A stretch of 64,000 nucleotides of DNA from Chersky-299 sp963749535 (lineage in GTDB: Bacteria; Actinomycetota; Thermoleophilia; RBG-16-64-13), in assembly GCA_963749535.1 (NCBI GenBank), contig CAVVNF010000018.1, forward strand, positions 1-64,000, read 5' to 3'. Positions 48,368-57,199 of this stretch are shown piece after piece (within the stretch, counting starts at the first letter, position 1; each line of letters starts with the position of its first letter). The notes under the pieces are model-generated. The model was not told the origin of the DNA. It saw only the letters and a program-made list of their open reading frames with translations, and searched no databases. Both the position numbers and the translations under genes were made by a program.

Positions 48368-48721
48368 TTATGGCGCTCGCGCCGCGGGTCTTTTCGACAC
48401 GGCCTCGCTCTCCAACTCTTTCAGAGCGTCTGACCGGTCCATCTGCTCGGGCGTGACGAGTGACGGCATGTCGACCATCCCGGCCATGAGCCGCGCCTCG
48501 TGGACGCCGCTCGCCCACAGAGCCGCTGCGAACTGGTGGCGGTCGGGGTTGGTCCGGCCCAGCTCCGACACGACGCTCTTGGCGAGGGCCCGCAGTTCGG
48601 GCACAGGGATCCCGTATGCGGCCTCGGTCCTTATGCCGTACCGGGACATCCCCGCGAGGGCCTTGGGGTCCATCCGAGAGGCGAAGCCCGCGAGAATCCC
48701 GTCCACGGTGAGAGCAGACAT
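48368..48721 (-). CDS. AlkD-like DNA alkylation repair protein, truncated
   Basis: ATG 48721 has GGAGGAG upstream. The 117-residue frame matches the N-terminal half of AlkD-type HEAT-repeat glycosylases: MSRYGIRTEAAYGIPVPELR, LGRTNPDRHQFAAALWASGV and VHEARLMAGMVDMPSLVTPE. Full proteins are about 230 residues, and the sequence expected after EQMDR (with the catalytic Trp and Asp helices) is absent from all frames before the next gene. It is therefore a C-terminal truncation, probably non-functional. Confidence 0.65.
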   Translation of the reverse strand: MSALTVDGILAGFASRMDPKALAGMSRYGIRTEAAYGIPVPELRALAKSVVSELGRTNPDRHQFAAALWASGVHEARLMAGMVDMPSLVTPEQMDRSDALKELESEAVSKRPAARAP

Positions 48722-48744
48722 ACCCGGCTCCTCCTTCGGCCGGG

Positions 48745-49428
48745 CTAGAACTTGCCTAAAGTGCCGGAGAGCCAATCCAAGGCCAGCTTCTTCCGGTCGC
48801 TGAGATCGAGCTCGCGCAGGTTCCTCTCGGGGGTGAGCTCGACGATACGATCGGCGATCTGGAGTGCCTCGGTGAGCTCGTGCGTCACGTAGACGATGGT
48901 GGTCTTGTGCTCCCGGGCGATCTTCTGGAGCATGCCGATGAGGGAGGTCTTCAGCTCCAAGTCCATGTTGCTGAAGGGCTCGTCCATGAGCAGGATCCGT
49001 GGCTCGGCGGCAAAGGCCCGAGCGAGGGAGACCCGCTGAGCCATGCCTCCGCTCAGCTCGGCGGGATGGTAATCCTCGAAGCCTTGCAGGCCCACCCGCT
49101 CCAACCAGGAATGAGCGTCCCGGCGCGCCTCGTCCTTTCCCACGCCCTGAGCCCGGAATATGACGGCCACGTTGTCCAGGGCGGTGCGCCAAGGCAGCAA
49201 ACGCGGCTCCTGGAACACGTAGCCGATGTTCACGTCTGCGACCGTCACCCGCCCCGAGTCCGGGGTGATGATCCGAGTGATGAGCTTGAGTATCGTCGTC
49301 TTGCCGACCCCCGAAGGGCCCACGATCCCGACGATCTCGTTCTCGGCCACCCGCAAGTCGAGATCGTCGAGCACCACCAAAGAGTCGAAAGTCTTGCGCA
49401 CGTTTTCGAAGGTGATCACGAGCACCAC
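48745..49428 (-). CDS. ABC transporter ATPase, SsuB/TauB type
   Basis: The 227-residue cytosolic ATPase is intact with Walker A IVGPSGVGKTTILKLI, Q-loop YVFQEPRLLPW, signature ELSGGMAQRVSLARAF, Walker B RILLMDEPF and the H-loop VYVTHELTEAL. It is of the nitrate/sulfonate/taurine importer class. It starts right after the permease stop, so the set substrate-binding protein, permease, ATPase is one operon. Confidence 0.9.
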   Translation of the reverse strand: MVLVITFENVRKTFDSLVVLDDLDLRVAENEIVGIVGPSGVGKTTILKLITRIITPDSGRVTVADVNIGYVFQEPRLLPWRTALDNVAVIFRAQGVGKDEARRDAHSWLERVGLQGFEDYHPAELSGGMAQRVSLARAFAAEPRILLMDEPFSNMDLELKTSLIGMLQKIAREHKTTIVYVTHELTEALQIADRIVELTPERNLRELDLSDRKKLALDWLSGTLGKF

Positions 49429-49429
49429 C

Positions 49430-50218
49430 TCATCCGGTTTCTCCCTTCCGCCAACGTGTCGTCCTGCGCTTGAGCGGGCGCAACACGCCGAACTCCAGGA
49501 GGGCCATGAAGGCGAGCAGGACCACTACCCAGGCAAAAGCCTCGGCGGTGTCGAGGAAGCTCTCGGCGCGCGAAAATGAGTGCCCGATGCCCGAGGACGC
49601 GGCGAGGACTTCCGCCAGGATAACCGCCCTCACGGCGACGCCCGTGGCCAGAGTCAACCCGGCCATGACGGGAGACGCGATCCCTGGCAAGTAGACCTCG
49701 GTGAGCAGCAGCCGGCGCGGAAAGTGATAGACCCGGCCCATCTCCAGAAGCTTCGGGTCGATCGCGAGTATGCCGGCCACCGTGTTGATGTACATACCGG
49801 GCAAGACGATCAGCGCCACCAGGAAGATCACCGGTCCGTTGCCGAGTCCCCCAAGCCAGAGTAGCGCCAACAACGCCAATACCACCGCCGGCATCGTCAT
49901 CCCCACCCAGCGGATGGGTTCGAAGAAGGAGCGGGCGCGAGGCTGTAGACCGGCAATGACGCCGAAGACGAAACCGAGCACCGCGCCTATGACCAGCCCG
50001 ATCACCAGCCGGCGCAACGTGATGAGAAGCTGCACCCAGAGCACGCGGGTCGATCCCAGGTGGCCCAACGCTTTCACCGTGGCGACTGGAGAGGCCATGT
50101 TGACGGGATCCATGACCATCGACAGGACCTGCCAGACCACGATGATGAAGACCGCGCCCAAGGCTGCGTAGACAAGCCTGGCGCGCTTCGAGACCGTACT
50201 GGGCACAGCGTTGGACAT
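49430..50218 (-). CDS. ABC transporter permease, SsuC/TauC type
   Basis: The 262-residue protein has six transmembrane segments and the binding-protein-dependent permease EAA-like loop (EMGRVYHFPRRLLLTEVYLP, then GIASPVMAGLTLA). It is intact. Its partners are the ATPase downstream and the lipoprotein upstream; a strong hairpin lies in the gap to the lipoprotein gene. Confidence 0.9.
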   Translation of the reverse strand: MSNAVPSTVSKRARLVYAALGAVFIIVVWQVLSMVMDPVNMASPVATVKALGHLGSTRVLWVQLLITLRRLVIGLVIGAVLGFVFGVIAGLQPRARSFFEPIRWVGMTMPAVVLALLALLWLGGLGNGPVIFLVALIVLPGMYINTVAGILAIDPKLLEMGRVYHFPRRLLLTEVYLPGIASPVMAGLTLATGVAVRAVILAEVLAASSGIGHSFSRAESFLDTAEAFAWVVVLLAFMALLEFGVLRPLKRRTTRWRKGETG

Positions 50219-50254
50219 CGCTCTAAAGACCCCGCCTCATTCGCCTGGAGGCTG

Positions 50255-50285
50255 GGGGCGCCCGCCCGTCCCGGGCGGGCGCCCC
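50255..50285. terminator. 14-bp perfect GC hairpin between binding protein and permease genes
   Basis: GGGGCGCCCGCCCG (50255-50268) pairs perfectly with 50272-50285 around a 3-base loop. On the minus strand it lies after the lipoprotein gene and before the permease gene. There is no T tract, so it may be a partial terminator or an RNA-stabilising hairpin that raises binding-protein over permease expression, as in many ABC operons. Confidence 0.7.
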
Positions 50286-50369
50286 GCTTGGTGTTCGGCT
50301 AATCTAGTTGGCTATCGCCACGCCGAACCCTACTTGTCGCAGCTTGGACTTGGTCGCGGCTTGAACCAG

Positions 50370-51518
50370 TTAGGGCGCGTAGTAGAAGCCGGCGTCCGGC
50401 ACTTTGCCGCCGATGACCTCCGGCGACAGAGTGGCCAATTGCGCGAGGAAGGTATCGACATCCTTGCGGGCATCCGCCGCGGGCGTGAACTTCCACGTGA
50501 TGTTCTTGAGAGACGCAGTCATGGGGGCGGCCTTGAGGCCGAGTTGCGGGAATTGCGTCTCGATCAGCTTGCCGGCGGCCTCCGGGTTGGCGAGCATCCA
50601 GGCTACAGCCACCTGGTACTGTTTGAGAAAGTCAGCGATCACGGCCGGCTTGTCGAGCATGGTGGCCGTAGCCACGGTGCCGGCGATCGGGCTGAGATTC
50701 GCCCCGCCGGTCGCCTGTTGCCAGCCGGCGTCGAAGCTGAGCGCCCTGTAGAGTTTGGTCTTTGAATTCTGGCTCTGGAGGATCGAGGCCGTCGCCATCG
50801 GCTCGCTGAGCACCGCGTTCTGCACTTTGCCGGCCAAGAGCAGCTGCGACGCCTGAGTGGGATCTGTCGCGTAGCGCACCGTGAAGTCTTTCTGCGGGTC
50901 GAGCCCTTCTTTCTTGGCGATGTATTGGAACATAAGGTCTGGCACGCTGCCCTGGAACGGGACAGCAATGGACTGGCCCTTGATGTCCGCGAAGCTCTTG
51001 GCGCTCGCGTCGCTCGACACGAGATACGTTATGTTCCAAACGGTGATGTCCAGCAGTTTGATGGAAACGCCTTTGTTATAGAAGATGGCCGCGTTGTTGG
51101 ACGGCATGGTGACGAAGTCGCCCTGCTTGCCGGCGACCATCGCCTGCAGCTGCGTCGGGTTCTCCCACACCACTACGTCCGTCTTGTCGGCGACGGCCGA
51201 CAGCAAGTTGTTGGCCGCGATGTAGGCCATGGGGATAGCCATGGGGCCGGGCGGCGCGACAAGGGTGATCTTGGCCAGCTTCGCTCCGCCGGCGACAGTC
51301 GTGGAGCTGGAGCTCGCGGCGGTCGTGGTGGGGCCGCCGGCGGTCGTAGTGGGACTGGTGGAAACCGTCGTCGAACCGGCCGGCGACGTGGTCGGGGTGG
51401 ACGAGCCTGAGCCGCACCCGATAGCAACCACCGCTGTTATCAAAAGCGTCACGGCGAGACCGATCACCAACGTCCGCCGCGACCTGGCCACCGGGTGGCT
51501 CCTCAGGGAATATGTCAT
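50370..51518 (-). CDS. ABC substrate-binding lipoprotein, NMT1/SsuA type
   Basis: From ATG 51518 the protein has a signal peptide (TLVIGLAVTLLITAVVAIGC) with lipobox Cys. A Ser/Thr/Pro linker follows to about residue 90, then a periplasmic-binding fold: KITLVAPPGPMAIPMAYIAA, YNKGVSIKLLDITVWN and FADIKGQSIAVPFQGSVPDL. It probably binds a sulfonate, a pyrimidine or another small organic ligand. The intact frame and order match SsuABC/TauABC-type importers. Confidence 0.85.
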   Translation of the reverse strand: MTYSLRSHPVARSRRTLVIGLAVTLLITAVVAIGCGSGSSTPTTSPAGSTTVSTSPTTTAGGPTTTAASSSSTTVAGGAKLAKITLVAPPGPMAIPMAYIAANNLLSAVADKTDVVVWENPTQLQAMVAGKQGDFVTMPSNNAAIFYNKGVSIKLLDITVWNITYLVSSDASAKSFADIKGQSIAVPFQGSVPDLMFQYIAKKEGLDPQKDFTVRYATDPTQASQLLLAGKVQNAVLSEPMATASILQSQNSKTKLYRALSFDAGWQQATGGANLSPIAGTVATATMLDKPAVIADFLKQYQVAVAWMLANPEAAGKLIETQFPQLGLKAAPMTASLKNITWKFTPAADARKDVDTFLAQLATLSPEVIGGKVPDAGFYYAP

Positions 51519-51579
51519 CAATCTTTTCCTTCTTGCACGCACGCTCCCCGCGCACATGATCGTTCGGCGGAACTACAGT

Positions 51580-51837
51580 CTAAACTTGGAGGAAGTCCAT
51601 CCTCTTTACATCGACGCCATGCAAGGTTTGAAGCTCGGCATAAAACGCTTCGACCGTGGCTTCGTCCCCAAAGACATCAAGAAGTACCAGCCCGCTCGGC
51701 GAGCAGCTCGTGGCGTCCGCGTCGTGGATACCCAGTCTGGTGCGGATGTTGCAGCCATACTTTGTGAACGTCGCCTGCACTGACGGCACGTTCTCCGTGC
51801 GATGAGTGATATGGACGCCGAAGATGTGGTGTTGCAC
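51580..51837 (-). CDS. TM1266-like iron-only hydrogenase system regulator
   Basis: The 85-residue protein starts at GTG 51837 behind GAGGAGG. It has the ACT-like fold of the TM1266 family: HIFGVHITHRTENVPSVQAT, YGCNIRTRLGIHD and SGLVLLDVFGDEATVEAFYA. Such proteins are annotated as putative regulators because they often neighbour [FeFe]-hydrogenase maturation genes; a direct mechanism is not established. Here it is adjacent to rex and the whole hydrogenase locus, which strengthens the assignment. No HydE, HydF or HydG is in the window. Confidence 0.8.
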   Translation of the reverse strand: MQHHIFGVHITHRTENVPSVQATFTKYGCNIRTRLGIHDADATSCSPSGLVLLDVFGDEATVEAFYAELQTLHGVDVKRMDFLQV

Positions 51838-52041
51838 GACGATTCCTCCTCTTGTGTTCGGGCCCCTTGGAACGTTTTGCGGCCTGGTCCTCCGCCGAGC
51901 CGTCCTTGACGCTCCCGGTCGGGATTCTCACGGCTTCGTGCACATGTTCCCGAATGGACTCTAAGTCTACCCTAGTCGCGATTTTCAACGGCCAATGGCG
52001 GCTCCTCGAGACTGAGTCGGCGGTTTTGTGCGACTTTGCAC

Positions 52042-52070
52042 TTGACTCCTATACCCGCAAAGAGTAATTT
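52042..52070 (+). promoter_or_regulatory. Sigma-70 promoter upstream of rex
   Basis: TTGACT (-35, 52042-52047) and TAATTT (-10, 52065-52070) are separated by exactly 17 bases. The transcription start would fall inside the palindromes at 52069-52101, 75 bases before the rex start codon. Confidence 0.75.
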
Positions 52071-52101
52071 GTGAAACACGTAACAGTGTTACTCATGTAA
52101 C
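52069..52101. promoter_or_regulatory. Overlapping dyads, likely Rex autoregulatory operator
   Basis: Three dyads overlap: TTGTGA (52069-52074) with TAACAG (52081-52086); the perfect GTAACAGTGTTAC (52080-52092); and GTTAC-TCAT-GTAAC (52088-52101). Rex sites have the form TTGTTAAnnnnTTAACAA or TTGTGAA half-sites, so the last dyad and the first half match part of the consensus. They cover the -10 to about +25 of the promoter, a position where a repressor would block transcription. Confidence 0.6.
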
Positions 52102-52144
52102 GGCCGCCCGAGCTGCCAAAGCGGGCGAGCCGAGAGAAGGATCG

Positions 52145-53230
52145 GTGGCTCAGGCGGGAAAGCCAATAGTGTCTCGAAAGACGGTGGGGAGGCTCAGCCT
52201 CTACCGTCGGCTCCTGGATCTCCTCCGAGAGTCCGGGACCATGCATGTGTATTCCCATCAGCTGGCGCATCTGGCCGGGGTGAGCGCGGCCCAGGTACGG
52301 CGAGACTTCATGACCATCGGCTACTCGGGCAGCCCGAACCGCGGCTATGAGGTCAAGACGTGTCTCGAGAGCATCGGAAGCCTGCTCGACGGATCGGGCT
52401 GTCAGGACGTGGCTCTCGTGGGAGTCGGGCGTCTCGGCCGGTCCCTACTGGCCCACTTCTCGAACAAGCAACAGATGCTGCGCATCGCCGTCGCCTTCGA
52501 CACCGACCCAGCCGTCGTCGGCGGATCGTTGGACGGTTGTGAGATTCACGCAGTCGAGACCATCGAGAAAGTCGTGGACGAAAGAGGGATCCGCATCGGT
52601 ATCCTCGCCGTGCCTCCGGAGGCAGCGCAGCCGGCGGCAGCCGCGCTGGTACGAGCCGGCGTGAGAAGCATCGTGAATTTCGCGGCGGTTCCCCTCCGCG
52701 TCCCCGACGATGTCTTCGTGGACTATATGGACATCACGTCCGCCGTCGAGTCCGCGGCATTCTTCGCCCGGGACGACGGCGACAAGGATTCGGCCCCTGA
52801 GGACGTGCCCGAGACCGAGATGGACCCCATCATCCGCACCATCGATTCGCTTTTGGCGAGGACGAACATGAAGCTCGAAGAATTGGCGCAAAGGATCGGT
52901 GCCCGCGTGCTCGCTCCGGGAGCCCCGGGCGGCACCGAGGTGACCAAGGTCTACGCAGGCGACCGCGTGAGCGACCTGCTCAACGAGGCATCCAACAAGA
53001 CCTTGCTTGTGACCAACCTGGCGAACCTGCAGATGGTGCGGGTCGCGGAACTGATGGACGTGCCGGGTATCTGCTTCGTCGACGGGATCGACCCGGAACC
53101 GGACATCATCGAGCTCGCACGGGCCAACAACACGGTGATCCTGGTCTCACCCGTGGGAGTCTTCGAGACCTGCGGCCTTATCTTCCAGATCCTTTCCGAA
53201 AACGGCCAGAAACAGGCGGAGCCGCAATAG
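52145..53230 (+). CDS. rex: Redox-sensing repressor Rex fused to a DRTGG domain
   Basis: The intact 361-residue protein starts at GTG 52145 behind AGAAGGA. Residues about 10-75 form the Rex winged helix (LSLYRRLLDLLRESGTMHVY, VSAAQVRRDFMTIGYSGSPN). Residues 85-220 form the NAD(H)-binding Rossmann domain, with DVALVGVGRLGRSLLAHFSN. Normal Rex ends here (about 210 residues). This one has a C-terminal DRTGG domain (residues about 235-350: IGARVLAPGAP, KVYAGDRVSDLLNEAS, PVGVFETCGLIFQIL), a regulatory module otherwise found in Pta and hydrogenase-operon proteins. Rex senses NADH/NAD+ and controls fermentation and hydrogenase genes. Eight bases separate it from the next gene. Confidence 0.9.
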   Translation: MAQAGKPIVSRKTVGRLSLYRRLLDLLRESGTMHVYSHQLAHLAGVSAAQVRRDFMTIGYSGSPNRGYEVKTCLESIGSLLDGSGCQDVALVGVGRLGRSLLAHFSNKQQMLRIAVAFDTDPAVVGGSLDGCEIHAVETIEKVVDERGIRIGILAVPPEAAQPAAAALVRAGVRSIVNFAAVPLRVPDDVFVDYMDITSAVESAAFFARDDGDKDSAPEDVPETEMDPIIRTIDSLLARTNMKLEELAQRIGARVLAPGAPGGTEVTKVYAGDRVSDLLNEASNKTLLVTNLANLQMVRVAELMDVPGICFVDGIDPEPDIIELARANNTVILVSPVGVFETCGLIFQILSENGQKQAEPQ

Positions 53231-53237
53231 CCAAGCC

Positions 53238-55251
53238 ATGGAATTCGTCTCCTACGACATAAAGAGCAGTGACTTCGACGCGGCGGGAGCGGCTTCCAGC
53301 GCCATCAAGGAGCAGCTGAAGCGTATCGGGGCGGACGCGGAGAGCATCCGGCGCACGATGATCGCAGCGTACGAAGCGGAGATGAACGTGGTGATCCACG
53401 CGCATGGCGGCCGCCTGGAAGCCTCGCTTTCGGACGACCGCCATCGACGTCGATGTGATCGATGAGGGGCCGGGCATCCCCGACATCGAGCTGGCCATGA
53501 AGGAAGGTTTCTCCACGGCCAGCTCCGAGGCGCGGGCCCTCGGCTTCGGGGCGGGCCTGGGTCTGCCGAACATCAAGAAGAACAGCGACCGCCTGAGGGT
53601 GACCTCCCGCGTGAGCGAAGGCACCCGGGTGAGCTTCACCGTCTACCTCAAGCGAGAATCGGCGTGTGCGCCGAGCATCGTCTCCCTCGCTGCCTCGACG
53701 GAAGACTGCCGCGATTGCCGCCGCTGTCTGGTGGCCTGTCCGACACATGCGGTGCGGGTGAGGAACGGCCGGCCCTCTGTCCTGGAGCACCTATGCGTGG
53801 ACTGCACGAGCTGTATCGCAGCGTGCTCGTCGAAGGCCCTCACCGTGCGAGACGATGTCTCCTCGTTGGCGGAGCTGAAGAACATCGGCGAACTGGTCCT
53901 GGCGGTGCCTCCCGGGCTCCTTGCCAGTTGCGGAACCGGGCTTTCCCCTGCCCGGGTTCTCCAAGGATTGCGGAGGCTCGGATTCGCGGACGTCATCACC
54001 GTGGCGCCCTTTGAGCGCGCGCTCCGGCGGGCGGTCTTGACTTCGGCCAACGAGAACGCTGGGGACGGCCCGGAAGCACGGGAACTACCGATCATATCCC
54101 CGGCCTGCCCCGCCGTGGTGAACCTCATCGAGCTCAAGTATCCTTCGCTCCTTCCGCAGTTGGCACCTTTTGACTCCCCCTGGGAGGCCCTGCAGGCATC
54201 CCAGGCCGATCGCCGCGTCGCGTACGTCGTGTCCTGCCCAGGCCAACGCTCGGTACTCGTGGCCCACGAACCGGCGGACAGCGCAGGCAGCTGCGTCGAG
54301 CCAGGTGCCGTGTATCTCTCCCCCGGCCTCGTCCGCGATGCGGTCATGGCTCTTCTGGCTGCGGAGGGCCGAGAACCCGCGACAGCCGGGCCGGCTGGAA
54401 GCGCAAAGGCGAGCGCAGAAGGCGGGGCCGACCACTCGACGGCGGACCTCGGACACGTGCTCACCGTCACCGGCATGGAGCACGTCATGGCTGTGCTCGA
54501 GCAGATCGAGAACGGGCTGTTGACCGATGCCGAGGTGGTTGAACTCTACGCGTGCGCAGGTGGCTGCTTCGGCTCGCCGCTCCTACCCCTGGATTTCCAC
54601 GTGACTGCCCGTCGTTGGGCCCAACAGGAATCGTCAACAGCCTGCTGCGGCGAAATGCCGGCAGCGCTCTCCCGGCGGCGCCCTTACGCCGCTCGTCCGG
54701 GGATACGCCTGGACCCGGACATGGCGCGCGCCATCGAAAAGCTCGGCCGGATGCAAGCGCTCACCCGTTCGCTACCCGGCAAAGACTGTGGTACGTGCGG
54801 CGCCCCCACCTGTGCAGCGCTGGCCGAGGACATCGTGATGGGGCGAGCGACGGCTGAGCTCTGCCCCTACTGCGATAACGAGAAGGAGGCGCGGGACATG
54901 AGACTGCAGGAGCTCGTCCAGAGCTTTGGATCTCCGGAACTCACCCCCAGCGTGGCCGGCAACAACGACGCCGAGATCGCGTACGGCTATGCCTCCGATC
55001 TGCTCAGCGACGTGCTCGCCCACGCCCCCGCCGGCGGGGTGCTCGTCACGCTGCAGGTGCACCTCAACGTGATCGCCGTGGCGAGCCACGCTGGCCTGAG
55101 GGCCGTCATCTTCTCGTCCGGCCGCCTCCCCGAGGACGACATCTCTCCCGAGGCGGCGGACGAGGGCCTCTCTCTCTTCGTGTCACCGGCGGACACCTTC
55201 GACATCGTCGGCCGACTGTATCAACTCGGGGTGAAGGGACGGGCTACGTGA
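53238..55251 (+). CDS. Anti-sigma-type ATPase / ferredoxin / [FeFe]-hydrogenase-like / DRTGG protein (one frameshift)
   Basis: The first 70 residues (MEFVSYDIKSSDFDAAGAAS, AAYEAEMNVVIHAHGG) continue after an indel near 53440 with the GHKL ATPase motif VDVIDEGPGIPDIELAM and LGLPNIKKNSDRLRV, an SpoIIAB-like fold. Two [4Fe-4S] ferredoxin motifs follow (CRDCRRCLVACPTH; CVDCTSCIAACSSK). Then comes an [FeFe]-hydrogenase-like domain with L1 SPACPAVV, L2 SCPGQRSV and L3 ELYACAGGCFG. All four cluster-ligand Cys are kept, while the proton-transfer Cys is Ala. A further iron-sulfur motif (DCGTCGAPTCAALAEDIVMG) and a C-terminal DRTGG domain complete it. Total about 670 residues. It likely couples hydrogen or redox sensing to protein-protein or kinase signalling. 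Confidence 0.8.
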
Positions 55252-55272
55252 GCCGCGCCCCACACGGAAATC

Positions 55273-56054
55273 ATGCCTGAAGGACGGACGAGATTCCATG
55301 GCAGACCGCCTGCGACATGCGCAGCGGACTTGCACATCCACACGGCGCTGTCGCCCTGTGCGGAGCGACGAGATGACGCCCCGCGCCATCGTGGAGGCTG
55401 CCTTGGCCCGAGGGCTTGACATGATCGCCATCTGTGACCACAACAGCGCGCGCAACGCCGCCGCCGTGCAGGAGGCGAGCGGGGAACGCCTGGCCGTTCT
55501 CGCCGGCATCGAGATAACGAGCGCGGAAGAGGTCCACGTGGTCGGTCTTTTCCCCGACGCGGCCGCGGCCGAGGCGGCGGGGTCGGAGATCGCTCCGCTC
55601 CTTGGCGACGCCGATAGCGGCTACACGGCGTTCTTCGGCGAACAGCAGGTCCTCGACGCCGAGGGCCGCGTACTCGACACCGAGACTGCGGCGCTTGCCT
55701 TCGCCACTTCGCTCGAGGTGGACGCGGTGGTCGATCTGGTCCACCGGCACGGCGGTCTGGCGGTGGCGGCGCACATCGACCGCAGGGCTTTCAGCGTGTT
55801 CTCCCAGCTCGGGTTCTTTCCGACCGAATCGGGTTTCGATGCGGTGGAGATCACTCCGTTCACCGGGGATGATTCGCCGCGAATGGCGGAATTCGCAGGC
55901 TCTGGGCCTGCCCATGACTGCAGCTCGTCCGACAGCCACTACCTCGAAGACATCGGGGCTGCCACGACGAGACTCACCGTCGAAGTAGCGACCTTCGCCG
56001 AGCTGGCCCTGGCTTTCGCCGGCGCCGAAGGGAGGGCGATCGGTCGATGCATGA
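55273..56054 (+). CDS. PHP-domain protein (frameshifted)
   Basis: ATG 55273 leads to ADLHIHTALSPCAE, the PHP metal-binding motif I. After an indel near 55365 it continues with MTPRAIVEAALARGLDMIAI, ICDHNSARNAAAVQE (motif II), GIEITSAEEVHVVGL (motif III), AAHIDRRAFSV and the last motif SSSDSHYLEDIG. It is a metal-dependent phosphoesterase of about 260 residues, and is known from hydrogenase operons of Clostridia, where its substrate is not defined. The end is inferred; an indel near 56030 would give GRSVDA and a stop at 56054 overlapping the next gene. Confidence 0.75.
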
Positions 56055-56544
56055 TGTGTCCCTCTATCTGCTCGACGTCGCTCGAGAACTCAGTGCGCGC
56101 AGGCGCGACGCGCATAAACGTTGGTCTTCGCATCGACCACGCTTCCGACGAGTTGGAGCTGACGGTCGATGATGACGGACGGGGTTTGAACGTCGACCCC
56201 TGAGCGGATCCTCGATCCCTTCTTCACTACGAAAGAAGGCAAGAAGACGGGACTTGGACTAAGCCTCCTGAGAGCGGAGGCCGAAGCAGCCGGAAGGGGG
56301 GCTCACCATCGGTCCCTCCCCCACCCTCGGTGGGGCCCGAGTAGATGTCACCATGCGCCTCGGCCACGTGGACAGACCGCCCCTCGGCGATCTGGCCACG
56401 ACTCTTGTGGTCACGGCGGTGACGAACCTAGATGTCTTGTTCACTATCAGCCTCGAGGGCGATGAGTTCGGGCAACCACTCATCGAGGCACCGCTCACCG
56501 AAGCGACCGAACTTCTCCTGCACTGCGCGGAGCGGCTCGCATGA
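56047..56544 (+). CDS. Histidine-kinase-type ATPase domain protein (frameshifted)
   Basis: ATG 56047 starts MHDVSLYLLDVARE. Frame changes near 56090 and 56195 lead to NSVRAGATRINVGLRIDHAS (N box), LTVDDDGRG (G1 box), then DPFFTTKEGKKTGLGLSLL (F and G2 boxes) and, after one near 56300, VDVTMRLGHVDRPPLGDLAT. It holds only the ATP-binding domain without a clear His-containing dimerisation helix, so it may act as an ATPase partner rather than a full kinase. It is conserved as a member of clostridial-type hydrogenase operons. A response regulator lies downstream at 62.5 kb. Confidence 0.7.
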
Positions 56545-56635
56545 GGCAGCGGCAGCCCTTACCAAGAGCGAAACAGTCGAAGCGCAGCCCAGGCCCGGGG
56601 ACGCGCATGTTCAGGTCGGCCAAGGAGGCAACGGC

Positions 56636-57199
56636 ATGACGGCGGAGGCAGAGAATCGGGACGTAAAGTGCACGTGCTGCGAGGAAGCCTCGGAGGAGGA
56701 ACTTCTCGCACGGCTCGACGACGTCATCGCCGGTACAAGGAAAAGCCAGGAGCTCTGATCCCGGTGCTGCAGCTCGCCCAGGGCATCTTCGGGTACCTGC
56801 CCGAGGTGGCTCTCAAGCAGGTCGCGACGCGAGCATGCGCAAGCCCTACAGCGAAGTGGCCGGCGTGGTGGGCTTCTACTCGTTCTTCACCACCGTCCCG
56901 CGCGGCAAGCAACCTCATCCGCGTCTGCCTGGGCACCGCCTGCTACGTGCGCGGCGGCATGAACGTGCTCGAGTCGCTCAAGAAGGAGCTGGGCATCGAC
57001 GTCGGCGAGCACCACGGAGGACCGCGAGTTCTCGCTCGAGGTCGGCTCGCTGCTTCGGCGCCTGCGGCCTCGCCCCGGTGATCACGGTCGACGACGACGT
57101 CCACCACCGCGTCAAGCCGAAGCGCGGATCCGCGAGATCCTCGCCCAGTACGCACGCAGGAAGCCTTGGAAGCTGCCGTTGCGTGAGAGGAGCGCCTGA
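56636..57199 (+). CDS. hydC: HydC / NuoE-like [2Fe-2S] subunit (many frameshifts)
   Basis: ATG 56636 has AAGGAGG eight bases upstream. Pieced across at least five indels (near 56735, 56832, 56911, 57015, 57045 and 57125) the protein reads MTAEAENRDVKCTCCEEASE, then GALIPVLQLAQGIFGYLPEV, YSEVAGVVGFYSFFTTVPRG, LIRVCLGTACYVRGG and RCFGACGLAPVITVDDDVHH. The C-x4-C and C-x3-C motifs bind one [2Fe-2S] cluster as in NuoE. HydC links NADH-side electron flow in trimeric bifurcating hydrogenases. Its stop overlaps the next ATG (TGATG). Confidence 0.85.
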
